DNA of 64,000 nt, taken from the NCBI GenBank assembly GCA_002427755.1, contig DIYO01000001.1, positions 930,001 to 994,000 of the forward strand, written 5' to 3'. The notes beneath the pieces are model-generated. The model did no database searches. It was not told the origin of the DNA and saw only the letters and a list, made by a program, of their open reading frames with translations. This document shows, piece by piece, positions 9,791 to 17,350 of this stretch; within the stretch, counting starts at the first letter, position 1, and each line of letters begins with the position of its first letter. The position numbers were made by a program, and so were the translations under genes. The DNA comes from Roseivirga sp. UBA6052 (GTDB taxonomy: Bacteria; Bacteroidota; Bacteroidia; Cytophagales; Cyclobacteriaceae).

Positions 9791-9810
9791 GTGTTGCTTC
9801 AAGGCTTTTG
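9778..9810 (-). terminator. Hairpin at end of tRNA-Ser remnant
   Basis: A 14-bp inverted repeat (CAAAAGCCTTGAAG / CTTCAAGGCTTTTG) with a 5-base loop. It lies directly beside the partial tRNA-Ser copy at 9810-9826, just as the genuine tRNA-Ser is followed on the minus strand by its own long hairpin. It is likely the terminator of a former tandem tRNA gene. Confidence 0.6.
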
Positions 9811-9826
9811 CGGAGAGAGGGGGATT
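9810..9826 (-). pseudogene. Fragment of tRNA-Ser 3' end
   Basis: Seventeen bases, GCGGAGAGAGGGGGATT on the plus strand, exactly duplicate 9989-10005, the 3' acceptor and T-arm end of the intact tRNA-Ser plus one flanking base. Beyond this point the sequence no longer folds as a tRNA. With the adjacent hairpin it looks like the remains of a tandem tRNA-Ser duplicate. Confidence 0.55.
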
Positions 9827-9950
9827 ACTCGTACACGCAGGGCATGCCCTTTGGCCGCTATAAGGCTTGCCTGAAGGCGATGCGCACAGCCCCTCGTGAA
9901 TTCGCTACACTCATTTCGAACCCTAGGGTTCTCATCCAGTCAATCATAAA

Positions 9951-9985
9951 ACAAGAAAGGCGCCCTAAAAGGACGCCTTTCTTGT
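9951..9985 (-). terminator. Terminator of tRNA-Ser
   Basis: A 12-bp perfect stem (ACAAGAAAGGCG / CGCCTTTCTTGT) with an 11-base loop starts four bases past the tRNA-Ser 3' end on the minus strand and is followed there by TTTTATG. Confidence 0.8.
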
Positions 9986-9988
9986 TTC

Positions 9989-10076
<88 letters not shown>

Positions 10077-10101
10077 AGTGTTTGATCTGCCAAACGGATT
10101 G

Positions 10102-10109
10102 CAAATATA
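10102..10109 (-). promoter_or_regulatory. Minus-7 promoter box for tRNA-Ser
   Basis: CAAATATA on the plus strand reads TATATTTG on the minus strand, a perfect match to the Bacteroidota minus-7 consensus TAnnTTTG. The predicted start at about 10095 would give a short leader before the tRNA. No clear minus-33 TTG is seen. Confidence 0.65.
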
Positions 10110-10231
10110 GAATATGAAATCATTTTAGAAACATGCTGAAGACAAAATCTTAAAGAATATTATTCCTTAAATAAGAATATATGATCTAACTGGCAGATTA
10201 CTTAACTTCTTTCAGCTATTGAGCTTCAACC

Positions 10232-10780
10232 ATGGATAATACTATTCAAAAAACTTTGCTAGAAAGGCTTAGAGAGTCAACCTACCCTATTCACAAAAAA
10301 TTAGATCATGTCTTTTTTCAAGACATCAATCATGTCTCCAAACACGAATACATTAGATTCCTAGAAGTACACTATGTTTTCTATTCTCAATTGCACGCGA
10401 AGATTGAAGAGGGCAATGATGATTTCAAAGCTTATCTCTTACAACTCATAGGGCTGATCAAGAACGACTTGCTTGAGATCAATTGTAAAACACTTCAGGC
10501 TGAATCTGAAAACAGAATAAAAAGCTTACATGCTACGGGCGTTAAATATGTGATCTATGGTTCGAGTAATGGAGCGGCTATGATTAACGCAAAGCTTGCA
10601 AAGCAAGATTGGGCTAAAGCACTGAAAAGAAGATTTCTATCTAGAAGAGAAAGTCACTGGAAACCATTTCTGAATGAAATTAAAAACAGCAATTCGGACA
10701 ATAATGAAATAGTGAAGTCAGCCGTTGAGGCATTCGAAATCATTCATAAGATAAGTACCAGAAAGAGTAATTCTATCTAG
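10232..10780 (+). CDS. Biliverdin-producing heme oxygenase (BphO-like)
   Basis: Predicted heme oxygenase, which opens heme to biliverdin, the chromophore of bacteriophytochromes. The 182 residues fit the compact bacterial family. The candidate proximal heme ligand is the His in 'STYPIHKKLDHVFF' (about residue 21), and 'YVIYGSSNGAAMI' (about 109-121) matches the distal-helix 'Y-x-x-x-G-S-x-x-G' region, with Asn in place of one usual Gly. The strongest support is context: the gene ends within the 3' end of the bacteriophytochrome gene on the other strand (8-base overlap). Such pairs are usually co-directional, so the convergent arrangement is unusual. Activity is not proven, since the distal helix is diverged. 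Confidence 0.8.
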   Translation: MDNTIQKTLLERLRESTYPIHKKLDHVFFQDINHVSKHEYIRFLEVHYVFYSQLHAKIEEGNDDFKAYLLQLIGLIKNDLLEINCKTLQAESENRIKSLHATGVKYVIYGSSNGAAMINAKLAKQDWAKALKRRFLSRRESHWKPFLNEIKNSNSDNNEIVKSAVEAFEIIHKISTRKSNSI

Positions 10781-12608
10781 AAATAGAGCGTAGTTCAATC
10801 AAAAGATCTCTCAATTTATCAGTTATCTGATCCGCAGATTCTTGCATAGTATCCATCATTTCTGCAGCATCAGACGTTTCTATTTTACCTTCAGTGCCTA
10901 GAATATCATTCATCAATGAAAGGTTAATCTGAATTTGATTGAGCGGATCGTTTAATTCTCCTGAAAGTGTATTCAACAGTCGCTCAAGATCTCTATTCCG
11001 CTTAATTAGATTATCACTCACATCTTCTATGGTAGAAGACTGTTGCTCAATTATGGTCTCTTGTTCCTTACTCCTCTCGGTTAATGTATGATGCTCTTTT
11101 CTGAGCACAACATTGCTACTGGAAATGGCATTACTAACCATATCAAGTACCGTTTCGAATAGAAACTTATCCTCTATTGACCAACCTTCGGACCTGTTCT
11201 TAATGGTCTCTTCATAAGTGGCAAAACTCTTTCTGGGTGTTAGCACCTTATAACCATTCATTTCTTGGGTATCCCCTGACTTCTTACCACTCCACTTGAT
11301 TTTCTGTATGGTTTGCTTTCTATAGGCTACAAAGGTGAAAGCAGCACCCATGGCTGAATGGAATGCCATAAACCCACCGATACTTGAATCTCTATAATCT
11401 TCAATTACATCAGTAGCATTATTCGTGAAAACCAGCGTACCAGGCTGTTTCCTAAGGTGATCTAGTATTAAAGCATGATTATAATTACTGGGCTGATCTC
11501 CGGAAGTATAGACTTTGTCTTTTACTTGTAAAAACCACCCATCCGCTATGGCTAAGTCTAAAAGGTTAGGTGTTTGCTTAAACAAAGCTTGATCTAAAGT
11601 TTCTGACCTTAAATGGCCATCGATATTCTCAAGAATACTATCGAACTTAATTCTAATATTAGTAGTCTTTCTATGCTCAATGCTGCTGATAATAAAAGAA
11701 ATCACTTTCGCCAGATTCTTGAGCGTTTTCATTAGCGCAAAGCTGATGGTTCTTGCCTTGTTATTATGGCATGCCACAAGCCCCCAAAGCTCACCATCCA
11801 CTATAATGCTTAAGCTCATTGAAGCCATTACATCCATATTTTTTAAATATTCTATATGGATAGGAGAAACTGACCTCAAAGCGCAGAGAGACATATCCAG
11901 ATTGCTTTTTGTTTTAGGATAAAGTGCTGGCTCAAGTGCCACCTGTGGTGCATCTACGTTAGCAATTACACGAATGGGATTTTGAATATAGAGCTTTCTA
12001 GCTTGAATAGGGATATCAGAAGCAGGGAACCTTAGACCGAGGTATCTATTCTCACTCAGAGCATATTCTGCGATGGTTTCTCCGGAATAATCGTTCTTAT
12101 CGAACTTATACATCAATACACGTTCGAATCCCACTAAGGATCGAACAAATTTCACTACCTCTTCACTAAGTTTGGTAATATCTGTAATCTCAGACCATCT
12201 ATTTATAGCTTCGTTAATAGAAGTAGCAACTACATTATCTACAACTGTAACCTGGTCCTCTTTGGGCATACATTCCAAAACCAAAGCGTCACCAATTGTA
12301 TGAGCTAACACCTGAATTGGAGACCAGAAATTCTCATCGTGATACTCGGTAAGTGAAAAGCTTGTTAAGCCTGAATCAGGACCTTCTAATTTGCGAATGA
12401 TACTAGTATTGAGAATCTTGATTAGATTAAGCTTATTCGGGGAGATCTTTAGGAACTCCTTCCAGTTATTACTGTATTGAAGACACTTTTTAGAAGGTAA
12501 ATCAAAAACCAGTATCATTCCATGATTTTGAATCTGATTTATGATGTGGATCTGTTCCTTAGCACAATTCTGAAGGTGCTTTTTTAATTCAGATTCTTTA
12601 GTGTCCAT
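10773..12608 (-). CDS. Bacteriophytochrome without a functional kinase domain
   Basis: Red/far-red photoreceptor core of PAS-GAF-PHY type. With the start at 12608 (MDTKESEL), Cys15 in 'NCAKEQIHIINQIQNHG' occupies the biliverdin-attachment position of bacteriophytochromes (C-x-x-E-x-IH). The GAF domain has 'FPASDIPIQARKLY' (PASDIP motif), 'LRSVSPIHIEYLKNM' and 'WGLVACHNN', all chromophore-pocket signatures. A PHY domain follows. The last 80 or so residues look like a two-helix dimerisation domain, but the usual SHDLxEPL motif reads SGELNDPL, so the phosphorylatable His is Gly, and no ATP-binding domain follows. An upstream ATG at 12686 would add 26 residues unlike the family. Biliverdin could come from the facing heme oxygenase. 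Confidence 0.9.
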   Translation of the reverse strand: MDTKESELKKHLQNCAKEQIHIINQIQNHGMILVFDLPSKKCLQYSNNWKEFLKISPNKLNLIKILNTSIIRKLEGPDSGLTSFSLTEYHDENFWSPIQVLAHTIGDALVLECMPKEDQVTVVDNVVATSINEAINRWSEITDITKLSEEVVKFVRSLVGFERVLMYKFDKNDYSGETIAEYALSENRYLGLRFPASDIPIQARKLYIQNPIRVIANVDAPQVALEPALYPKTKSNLDMSLCALRSVSPIHIEYLKNMDVMASMSLSIIVDGELWGLVACHNNKARTISFALMKTLKNLAKVISFIISSIEHRKTTNIRIKFDSILENIDGHLRSETLDQALFKQTPNLLDLAIADGWFLQVKDKVYTSGDQPSNYNHALILDHLRKQPGTLVFTNNATDVIEDYRDSSIGGFMAFHSAMGAAFTFVAYRKQTIQKIKWSGKKSGDTQEMNGYKVLTPRKSFATYEETIKNRSEGWSIEDKFLFETVLDMVSNAISSSNVVLRKEHHTLTERSKEQETIIEQQSSTIEDVSDNLIKRNRDLERLLNTLSGELNDPLNQIQINLSLMNDILGTEGKIETSDAAEMMDTMQESADQITDKLRDLLIELRSISR

Positions 12609-12718
12609 ATGCAGTGTTAGTGTTGAGTTACTAGTTAAGTATCTTACTCTAAAAAGATATTGACTTTTATCATGATTGTAAAACAATCAACAACACTCCG
12701 GCATTTCATGTGTAGAAA

Positions 12719-12747
12719 CAAAAAAAGCCCTTGACTATGCCAAGAGC
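12719..12747 (-). terminator. Terminator of tRNA-Pro
   Basis: On the minus strand GCTCTTG pairs with CAAGGGC across a 7-base loop, followed by a run of seven T. It lies about 14 bases beyond the tRNA-Pro 3' end. Confidence 0.75.
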
Positions 12748-12760
12748 TTCTATTTTGATG

Positions 12761-12835
12761 TCGGGGTGGCAGGATTCGAACCTGCGACCTCCTCGTCCCA
12801 AACGAGGCGCGATAACCGGGCTACGCTACACCCCG
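12761..12835 (-). tRNA. tRNA-Pro (anticodon TGG)
   Basis: A 75-base tRNA on the minus strand. The acceptor stem CGGGGTG pairs with CACCCCG and the discriminator is A. The anticodon stem CTCGT/ACGAG encloses TTTGGGA, giving anticodon TGG. The T-loop is GGTTCGAATCC. CCA is not encoded. Upstream lies a perfect TATATTTG box. Confidence 0.95.
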
Positions 12836-12851
12836 ATCCGTAATCGGAGTG

Positions 12852-12880
12852 CAAATATAGAGGGAAATTTCTTTTTGCAA
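12852..12880 (-). promoter_or_regulatory. Promoter of tRNA-Pro
   Basis: On the minus strand TTG (12880-12878) is followed after 18 bases by TATATTTG (12859-12852), matching the Bacteroidota minus-33/minus-7 layout. The predicted start is just upstream of the tRNA. Confidence 0.7.
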
Positions 12881-12910
12881 TACCTACTTTAAAGATTTTT
12901 CAATGGGAAA

Positions 12911-12935
12911 TAAAAAAAGCCGGACAAGCCGGCTT
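12911..12935 (-). terminator. Terminator of DUF1573 gene
   Basis: Stem AAGCCGG / CCGGCTT with a 5-base loop. On the minus strand the tail is a run of seven T. It lies 25 bases past the DUF1573 stop codon. Confidence 0.8.
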
Positions 12936-12959
12936 CACATATCTTATTTCACTCATTAT

Positions 12960-13379
12960 TTAGTCGTCTCCTTCAGTCTTAACCTTGGGCATTTCAACCG
13001 TACCTCTTATGGATAGGATTACAGGTTTGCGTTCTACAGCATTGGTCATAAGGGTAACCGTTTTGTTCTGCTTGCCTCTTTTACCGGCACTTTTAAATCT
13101 AACAAACACCTCTCCTTTTCCTCCGGGCGCTATAGCCTCACTAGAATAGCTTGGTACTGTACAACCGCAAGATCCTCTAGCCGATGTAATCTTCAATGGT
13201 TCAGTTCCTATGTTCTCGAAGATAAAAGTATGCTCTACAGTATCGCCTTGAACGATCGTACCGAAATCATAGACTTTCTGCTCGAACTTTATCATTGGGC
13301 CGGTTTTCACCTGTTCTTCTTGAGCAAACACTAGAGTTGCCAACATCATAAAGGTGAATAGAAATGCTACCTTCTTCAT
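12960..13379 (-). CDS. DUF1573 periplasmic protein
   Basis: A 139-residue secreted protein. A Sec signal peptide occupies residues 1-19 (cleavage near VFA-QEE). The rest is one DUF1573 domain, an Ig-like/ASH-type beta sandwich abundant in Bacteroidota: 'YDFGTIVQGDTVEHTFIFEN' and 'ITSARGSCGCTVPSY' carry the hallmark GSCGCT with a Cys pair. The biochemical role of the family is not known. The gene stands alone, with its own terminator downstream and an AT-rich spacer upstream. Confidence 0.9.
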   Translation of the reverse strand: MKKVAFLFTFMMLATLVFAQEEQVKTGPMIKFEQKVYDFGTIVQGDTVEHTFIFENIGTEPLKITSARGSCGCTVPSYSSEAIAPGGKGEVFVRFKSAGKRGKQNKTVTLMTNAVERKPVILSIRGTVEMPKVKTEGDD

Positions 13380-13429
13380 AATCAGTTTAGTTTTGCTTTA
13401 AATTATTGCTTTTAGCTACAAATTGAAAG

Positions 13430-14089
13430 TTAATTATCTGAAATAGCCTCATTTACAAAATCTAGAAGTGGCACAATGGCTTGATAAGCAGTTAGAACCA
13501 TTTCAGCAAAACCATCAGACAACATGTCTTTTTTATTTATGTTCCATATGGCAGCCAGGCTTTTCATACGAAGCAATTCGATATGTTCATGATCTGCACT
13601 GTAGCCCTTTGGCGTACCTTTCAATTTATCACCTTGGTACAACTCAAAACGCGATGCAAATTCTTCGTTCATTAGAATCTCAGTGAGTCTGTCTCCTTCA
13701 TAATCAATCTCCATTCTCAATTTCTTGAGCTTATCTGTTGGAGGATGCCATAACCCACCGGCTATCAATTGCTCGTGTATACCCAAATGAATGTAGAAAT
13801 CACCTAAGCCTTTGCCGTATCCAAAACCAATCCCGAAATGATCTTTATAAGTTGGCCGATCAGGATGAAACATCAGGTTATTATTTATCCTGTTTATGGA
13901 TTTTCTGGCCGTTTCTTGAACGATCCTAGGATCTAGATGTTTGAGCTCGTCCAAAATAGGATCGAATATATTAACCACCTCGTCCTTAGCTTCATTATAC
14001 CAAGAGCGATTCTTATCCATCCACTCTTTTGAGTTATTCTTATTTAATGCTTCAAGGAAATCGAATATGATCTTTCTACTCATGACCAT
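13430..14089 (-). CDS. DUF2461 family protein (copy 1)
   Basis: A 219-residue cytoplasmic protein of the DUF2461 family (TIGR02453). It shows the family's N-terminal pattern 'FLEALNKNNSKEWMDKNRSWY' followed by an Arg-rich centre 'SINRINNNLMFHPDRPTYKDHFG' (given here in part) and the 'GGGLW-x-P' like segment 'IAGGLWHPPTDKLKKLR'. The function is unknown. It lies 27 bases downstream of a paralogue on the same strand, so the two probably form one transcript produced by duplication. An alternative start at Met3 (14083) is possible. Confidence 0.88.
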   Translation of the reverse strand: MVMSRKIIFDFLEALNKNNSKEWMDKNRSWYNEAKDEVVNIFDPILDELKHLDPRIVQETARKSINRINNNLMFHPDRPTYKDHFGIGFGYGKGLGDFYIHLGIHEQLIAGGLWHPPTDKLKKLRMEIDYEGDRLTEILMNEEFASRFELYQGDKLKGTPKGYSADHEHIELLRMKSLAAIWNINKKDMLSDGFAEMVLTAYQAIVPLLDFVNEAISDN

Positions 14090-14116
14090 CCAAACAGCAA
14101 AAGAAACCTTTCTGTT

Positions 14117-14803
14117 CTATTCAATTAAAGAAAGTCCATTGAGGTCAGTAGTTAGCATTTCAGTCATGACATCGAAAAATGGACGAATCGCTTGAAAGAC
14201 TTCAACTATCTCGTCCTGAAAGTTATCAGACAATACTTCTTTATCGGTAAAAGACTTGAAGGCATACATAGACTTATACTTGAGCAAATCTATCGAGTCA
14301 TGGTCCTTTGGGTATCCCTTTGGTGCAGTCTTCAACTGCTCTCCTTGAAGAGCTCCAAAAGTCTTTTTAAAACCTGTTGAATTGATCACCAATCTGAGGG
14401 GTTCTTCGTCTTGAGCAATATGATCTCGAATCAGTTTTAAATCGTCTTTATTAGGCCCATAAAACCCACCCCCAACAACGGTTGCACCGGGCATAAATCT
14501 AAAGAAATAGCCCCCTCTCAATTGAGGTTTTATCCTGGCGAAACTCCCAGCAAATCTCGGATTGTAAGGAGATTTATCTTTGGAAAATCTAACATCGCGA
14601 TAGATCCTCATCAGACTCTTTTTACCACTGTCATTTGACAATTGATCGAGCCCCTTCATACGATCCAAAAGCTCATCCACAAAGGCAATTACTTGTTCAT
14701 GTTCCTTTTGATACCAAGGCTTATTTTCATTGAACCAATCCCTATTATTATTGGCATTGAGTTTAGATAGAAATTCAAATGTTGTAGTAGGAATGGTTTT
14801 CAT
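14117..14803 (-). CDS. DUF2461 family protein (copy 2)
   Basis: A 228-residue DUF2461 protein, and the more canonical of the pair. Family hallmarks are 'FLSKLNANNNRDWFNENKPW' near residue 10, 'RIYRDVRFSKDKSPYNPRFA' near residue 66, and 'GGGFYGPNKDDLKLIRDHI' near residue 110. It has no signal peptide or membrane segment. The tandem copy downstream retains the layout but has diverged considerably, which argues for an old duplication. The biochemical function of the family is not established. Confidence 0.9.
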   Translation of the reverse strand: MKTIPTTTFEFLSKLNANNNRDWFNENKPWYQKEHEQVIAFVDELLDRMKGLDQLSNDSGKKSLMRIYRDVRFSKDKSPYNPRFAGSFARIKPQLRGGYFFRFMPGATVVGGGFYGPNKDDLKLIRDHIAQDEEPLRLVINSTGFKKTFGALQGEQLKTAPKGYPKDHDSIDLLKYKSMYAFKSFTDKEVLSDNFQDEIVEVFQAIRPFFDVMTEMLTTDLNGLSLIE

Positions 14804-14946
14804 AATATTTGCATTTATAGCAGATAGCTTCTCTTTTGACCTTATAACGGATTATGCCTTAAAAAGTGGACAATTTATCATAATCAATATTAAAAAGTGA
14901 TCCATTCGTCTTAGACCTCTTACAAAATTAATTCACATGCAGTTCA

Positions 14947-15846
14947 CTATTCTCTATGATCGACATAAAAGTTCAATGGTATTGAAGCCGATATTTTCTC
15001 GTAGGTTTCATCAGTCATTTCTGGGTAATTAAAGATACCAACGGCATCTTCCAATTGGCTCATTTTTCTAATACCTAATACGATTGAAGTAACCGTTGGT
15101 GACTTTAAAATCCATCGCAATGCGAACTGTGAACGCGTCATTTTCTCAATTGAGAATGAATCCACCTTATTTCTCACATATTCAATACTTTGTGGACTAT
15201 AATTTAAGTAATTACTTAAATCTTTATTCACTAATTTTCCTTTAGCCAGCGCCCCTCGTACAAACACGCCAACCTCCATCTCTTGTAGCAATGGAAGCAT
15301 TCGCTCCTCAGCTCTTCTATCTAGTAAACTATATTGAAGCATGTCGCTGACAATGGCAGTTTTGGTGGCGTACCTTCTAATCACATTAGGCCGAATAGAC
15401 GAAATACCGTAGTGTAAAATCTTCCCCTGCCCTTTCAAAATTTCAAAGGCCTCAATTACATCTTGCCAATTGTCCTCAATGGTTCCACCATGTAACTGAT
15501 ATAAGTCTATGTAATCTGTCTGTAATCTATGAAGGCTTTTGTCTACTGCTTTAAGAATATAACTTTTCGAAGGATTCCAATCCCACCCTTGGCCAGTAGA
15601 TTTAGGTTCGTTACCCGCCTTTGTAGCTAAAATAACCTCCTTACGAAAAGGCTTAATCGCCCTACCTACGGTCTCTTCATTAAAGCCGTTTTGATAGATA
15701 TCTGCTGTGTCGTAATAATTGATTCCGGCCGAATATGCCGCCTGTAAAAGAGAGGTGTTTTCGGCATGATTTTCACCCAGTGACATACAACCAAAACCGA
15801 TTTCAGAAACCTTAAGATTGGCTCGCTTGAGAACCCTGTATTTCAT
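14947..15846 (-). CDS. Aldo/keto reductase
   Basis: NAD(P)H-dependent oxidoreductase of the aldo/keto reductase superfamily with a TIM-barrel fold, 299 residues. The catalytic tetrad is visible as Asp47 and Tyr52 ('YYDTADIYQNG'), Lys ('VILATKAG', about residue 77) and His ('YQLHGG', about 119). The C-terminal cofactor-binding segment reads 'VTSIVLGIRKMSQLEDAV'. Its start lies 35 bases inside the preceding AI-2E-family gene, so the two are probably co-transcribed. The substrate cannot be inferred; close relatives are broad-specificity reductases. Confidence 0.9.
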   Translation of the reverse strand: MKYRVLKRANLKVSEIGFGCMSLGENHAENTSLLQAAYSAGINYYDTADIYQNGFNEETVGRAIKPFRKEVILATKAGNEPKSTGQGWDWNPSKSYILKAVDKSLHRLQTDYIDLYQLHGGTIEDNWQDVIEAFEILKGQGKILHYGISSIRPNVIRRYATKTAIVSDMLQYSLLDRRAEERMLPLLQEMEVGVFVRGALAKGKLVNKDLSNYLNYSPQSIEYVRNKVDSFSIEKMTRSQFALRWILKSPTVTSIVLGIRKMSQLEDAVGIFNYPEMTDETYEKISASIPLNFYVDHRE

Positions 15847-16921
15847 AGATTACATTTTCTTCTATTTCTTCTATACTTCCATTCTCTGTGAGCAACACAG
15901 CGATACCTCTGGTAGATGGAAACTGTGCACAAATAATGATAGTGACAGATACAATAGGCACGGATAAAATCATACCTAGAATACCCCATATTGAACCCCA
16001 AAAAGACAATGCGATGATTACTACTAAAGGACTCAAATTGAGTGTCCTCCCCATCATCTTTGGCTCCACATAATTCCCTACAAAGATTTGGACCGCCTCT
16101 ATACATAAGAAGACATATAAGAATGGCCAAAAGGAAGCAAATTGAAAAATGGCGAATATGGCAGGCAACAAACTAGCCACCAATGAACCTATATAAGGGA
16201 TGTAATTCAATATGAAAATTATAAAGGCCCACAGCACAGGGAAGTCTACACCAAAAGCGAGCATAATAACGTAACTGACAGCAGCGGTTAGCACGCTTAC
16301 AGTGGTTTTCACCGTAAAGTATTTATTGACTGCCCTAGTTATCCTTTGTAAGGTATCCACAACGTTCTGCTGCCTATCCTTCCTTCTGAACATTTTATTC
16401 ATCTTAGATCCTAAGTAATTCTCCTCTATCAAAAAGAAAACCACATAAACAATCACTAAGGCCACATTACCCAAAAGAGTACTCACTGAATTAAACACTC
16501 CCGAAACAATACTCTGATAGTCTACTTCTTGAATACTTTCCCTCAAATCAGGGATATAGTCATTAGACTCTGTAAACTCCCTTACTTGAGCCAAAAATAA
16601 CTGCAAGTTCTCATCGTAGCGGTCAGCATTTGCAGAGATAAGCCCAACATTCAATGAAATGATAGAGAAAATCCCCCATAAAACGCCAAGTGTCAAAACA
16701 GTTGCAAGAACACGCTGTATCCAACCTGGCAAAGCCTTACCCCTCAGATTAATTTTACCAAAGAGTTTTGTGGTTGTACTAATCAGATACCAAACGAGTA
16801 AGGCGAGTACAATAGGCTCTAAAAATGGTCTGAAGTAAATAAGACAAAATAATACCCCTGCGAGTATAATAACCCAGTAAGCGGCATTCCTCAAATTGTC
16901 TTTGGTAAGATCAGGATTCAT
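15812..16921 (-). CDS. AI-2E family transporter
   Basis: A 369-residue membrane protein of the AI-2 exporter/TqsA/PerM family (UPF0118). It has about eight hydrophobic segments: paired N-terminal helices (about 12-45), one near 65, a periplasmic-type loop, one near 155, then a C-terminal cluster with the family-typical 'NYIPYIGSLVASLLPAIFAI' and 'EPKMMGRTLNLSPLVVIIAL' stretches. Members export autoinducer-2, or in some cases exchange sodium for protons, so the actual cargo is uncertain. The 3' end overlaps the start of the aldo/keto reductase by 35 bases. Confidence 0.88.
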   Translation of the reverse strand: MNPDLTKDNLRNAAYWVIILAGVLFCLIYFRPFLEPIVLALLVWYLISTTTKLFGKINLRGKALPGWIQRVLATVLTLGVLWGIFSIISLNVGLISANADRYDENLQLFLAQVREFTESNDYIPDLRESIQEVDYQSIVSGVFNSVSTLLGNVALVIVYVVFFLIEENYLGSKMNKMFRRKDRQQNVVDTLQRITRAVNKYFTVKTTVSVLTAAVSYVIMLAFGVDFPVLWAFIIFILNYIPYIGSLVASLLPAIFAIFQFASFWPFLYVFLCIEAVQIFVGNYVEPKMMGRTLNLSPLVVIIALSFWGSIWGILGMILSVPIVSVTIIICAQFPSTRGIAVLLTENGSIEEIEENVIYEIQGSQASQS

Positions 16922-17090
16922 GTATTAAAAAGTATTGAATTGAAGTTACAAGAAATGACATAAATCGTGCGATAGTGCCATTAATTCTTTCTTTAAGAAC
17001 GAACGAAAGTGGATTTAGGTAGCACGGTTTACATACATTTATTTGATGCTCAGGCGCTAAGAAATTTTTATCAGCTTTTTCTGTTTGACG

Positions 17091-17123
17091 CTTGCTCAAG
17101 AAAAAGCCTTTTCCTTATATTTG
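17091..17123 (+). promoter_or_regulatory. Promoter of tRNA-Arg
   Basis: CTTG (17091-17094), a 21-base spacer and TATATTTG (17116-17123) fit the Bacteroidota consensus. The expected start near 17130 gives an 18-base leader to the tRNA. Confidence 0.7.
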
Positions 17124-17147
17124 CACTCGCTTTGAAAAAAGCCGGTT

Positions 17148-17221
17148 GGTCTGCTAGCTCAACTGGATAGAGCAACTGCCTTCTAAGCAGTAGGTTCCAG
17201 GTTCGAGTCCTGGGCGGATCA
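17148..17221 (+). tRNA. tRNA-Arg (anticodon TCT)
   Basis: A 74-base tRNA. The acceptor stem GGTCTGC pairs with GCGGATC (two G-T pairs) and the discriminator is A. The D-loop is AGCTCAACTGGATAGAGC. The anticodon stem ACTGC/GCAGT encloses CTTCTAA, giving anticodon TCT. The T-arm is CCAGGTTCGAGTCCTGG. CCA is not encoded. A strong terminator follows. Confidence 0.95.
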
Positions 17222-17234
17222 CTTTCCAAAACAC

Positions 17235-17272
17235 AAACCCTTGCAAATGTATTTGCAAGGGTTTTGTTTTTT
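17235..17272 (+). terminator. Terminator of tRNA-Arg
   Basis: A 14-bp perfect inverted repeat (AAACCCTTGCAAAT / ATTTGCAAGGGTTT) with a two-base gap, then a run of T. It lies 13 bases after the tRNA. Confidence 0.85.
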
Positions 17273-17350
17273 AAGTCGGGCTATGAAAAGTGATAACTCC
17301 TCTAATATGGACAAATCACATGACTCATTATTTGAACAAGGCAATCTGCC

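Noticed and set aside
12609..12686. 26-residue N-terminal extension of the phytochrome
   Set aside because: It is unlike phytochrome N-termini. The start at 12608 places the chromophore Cys at residue 15, a more normal position.
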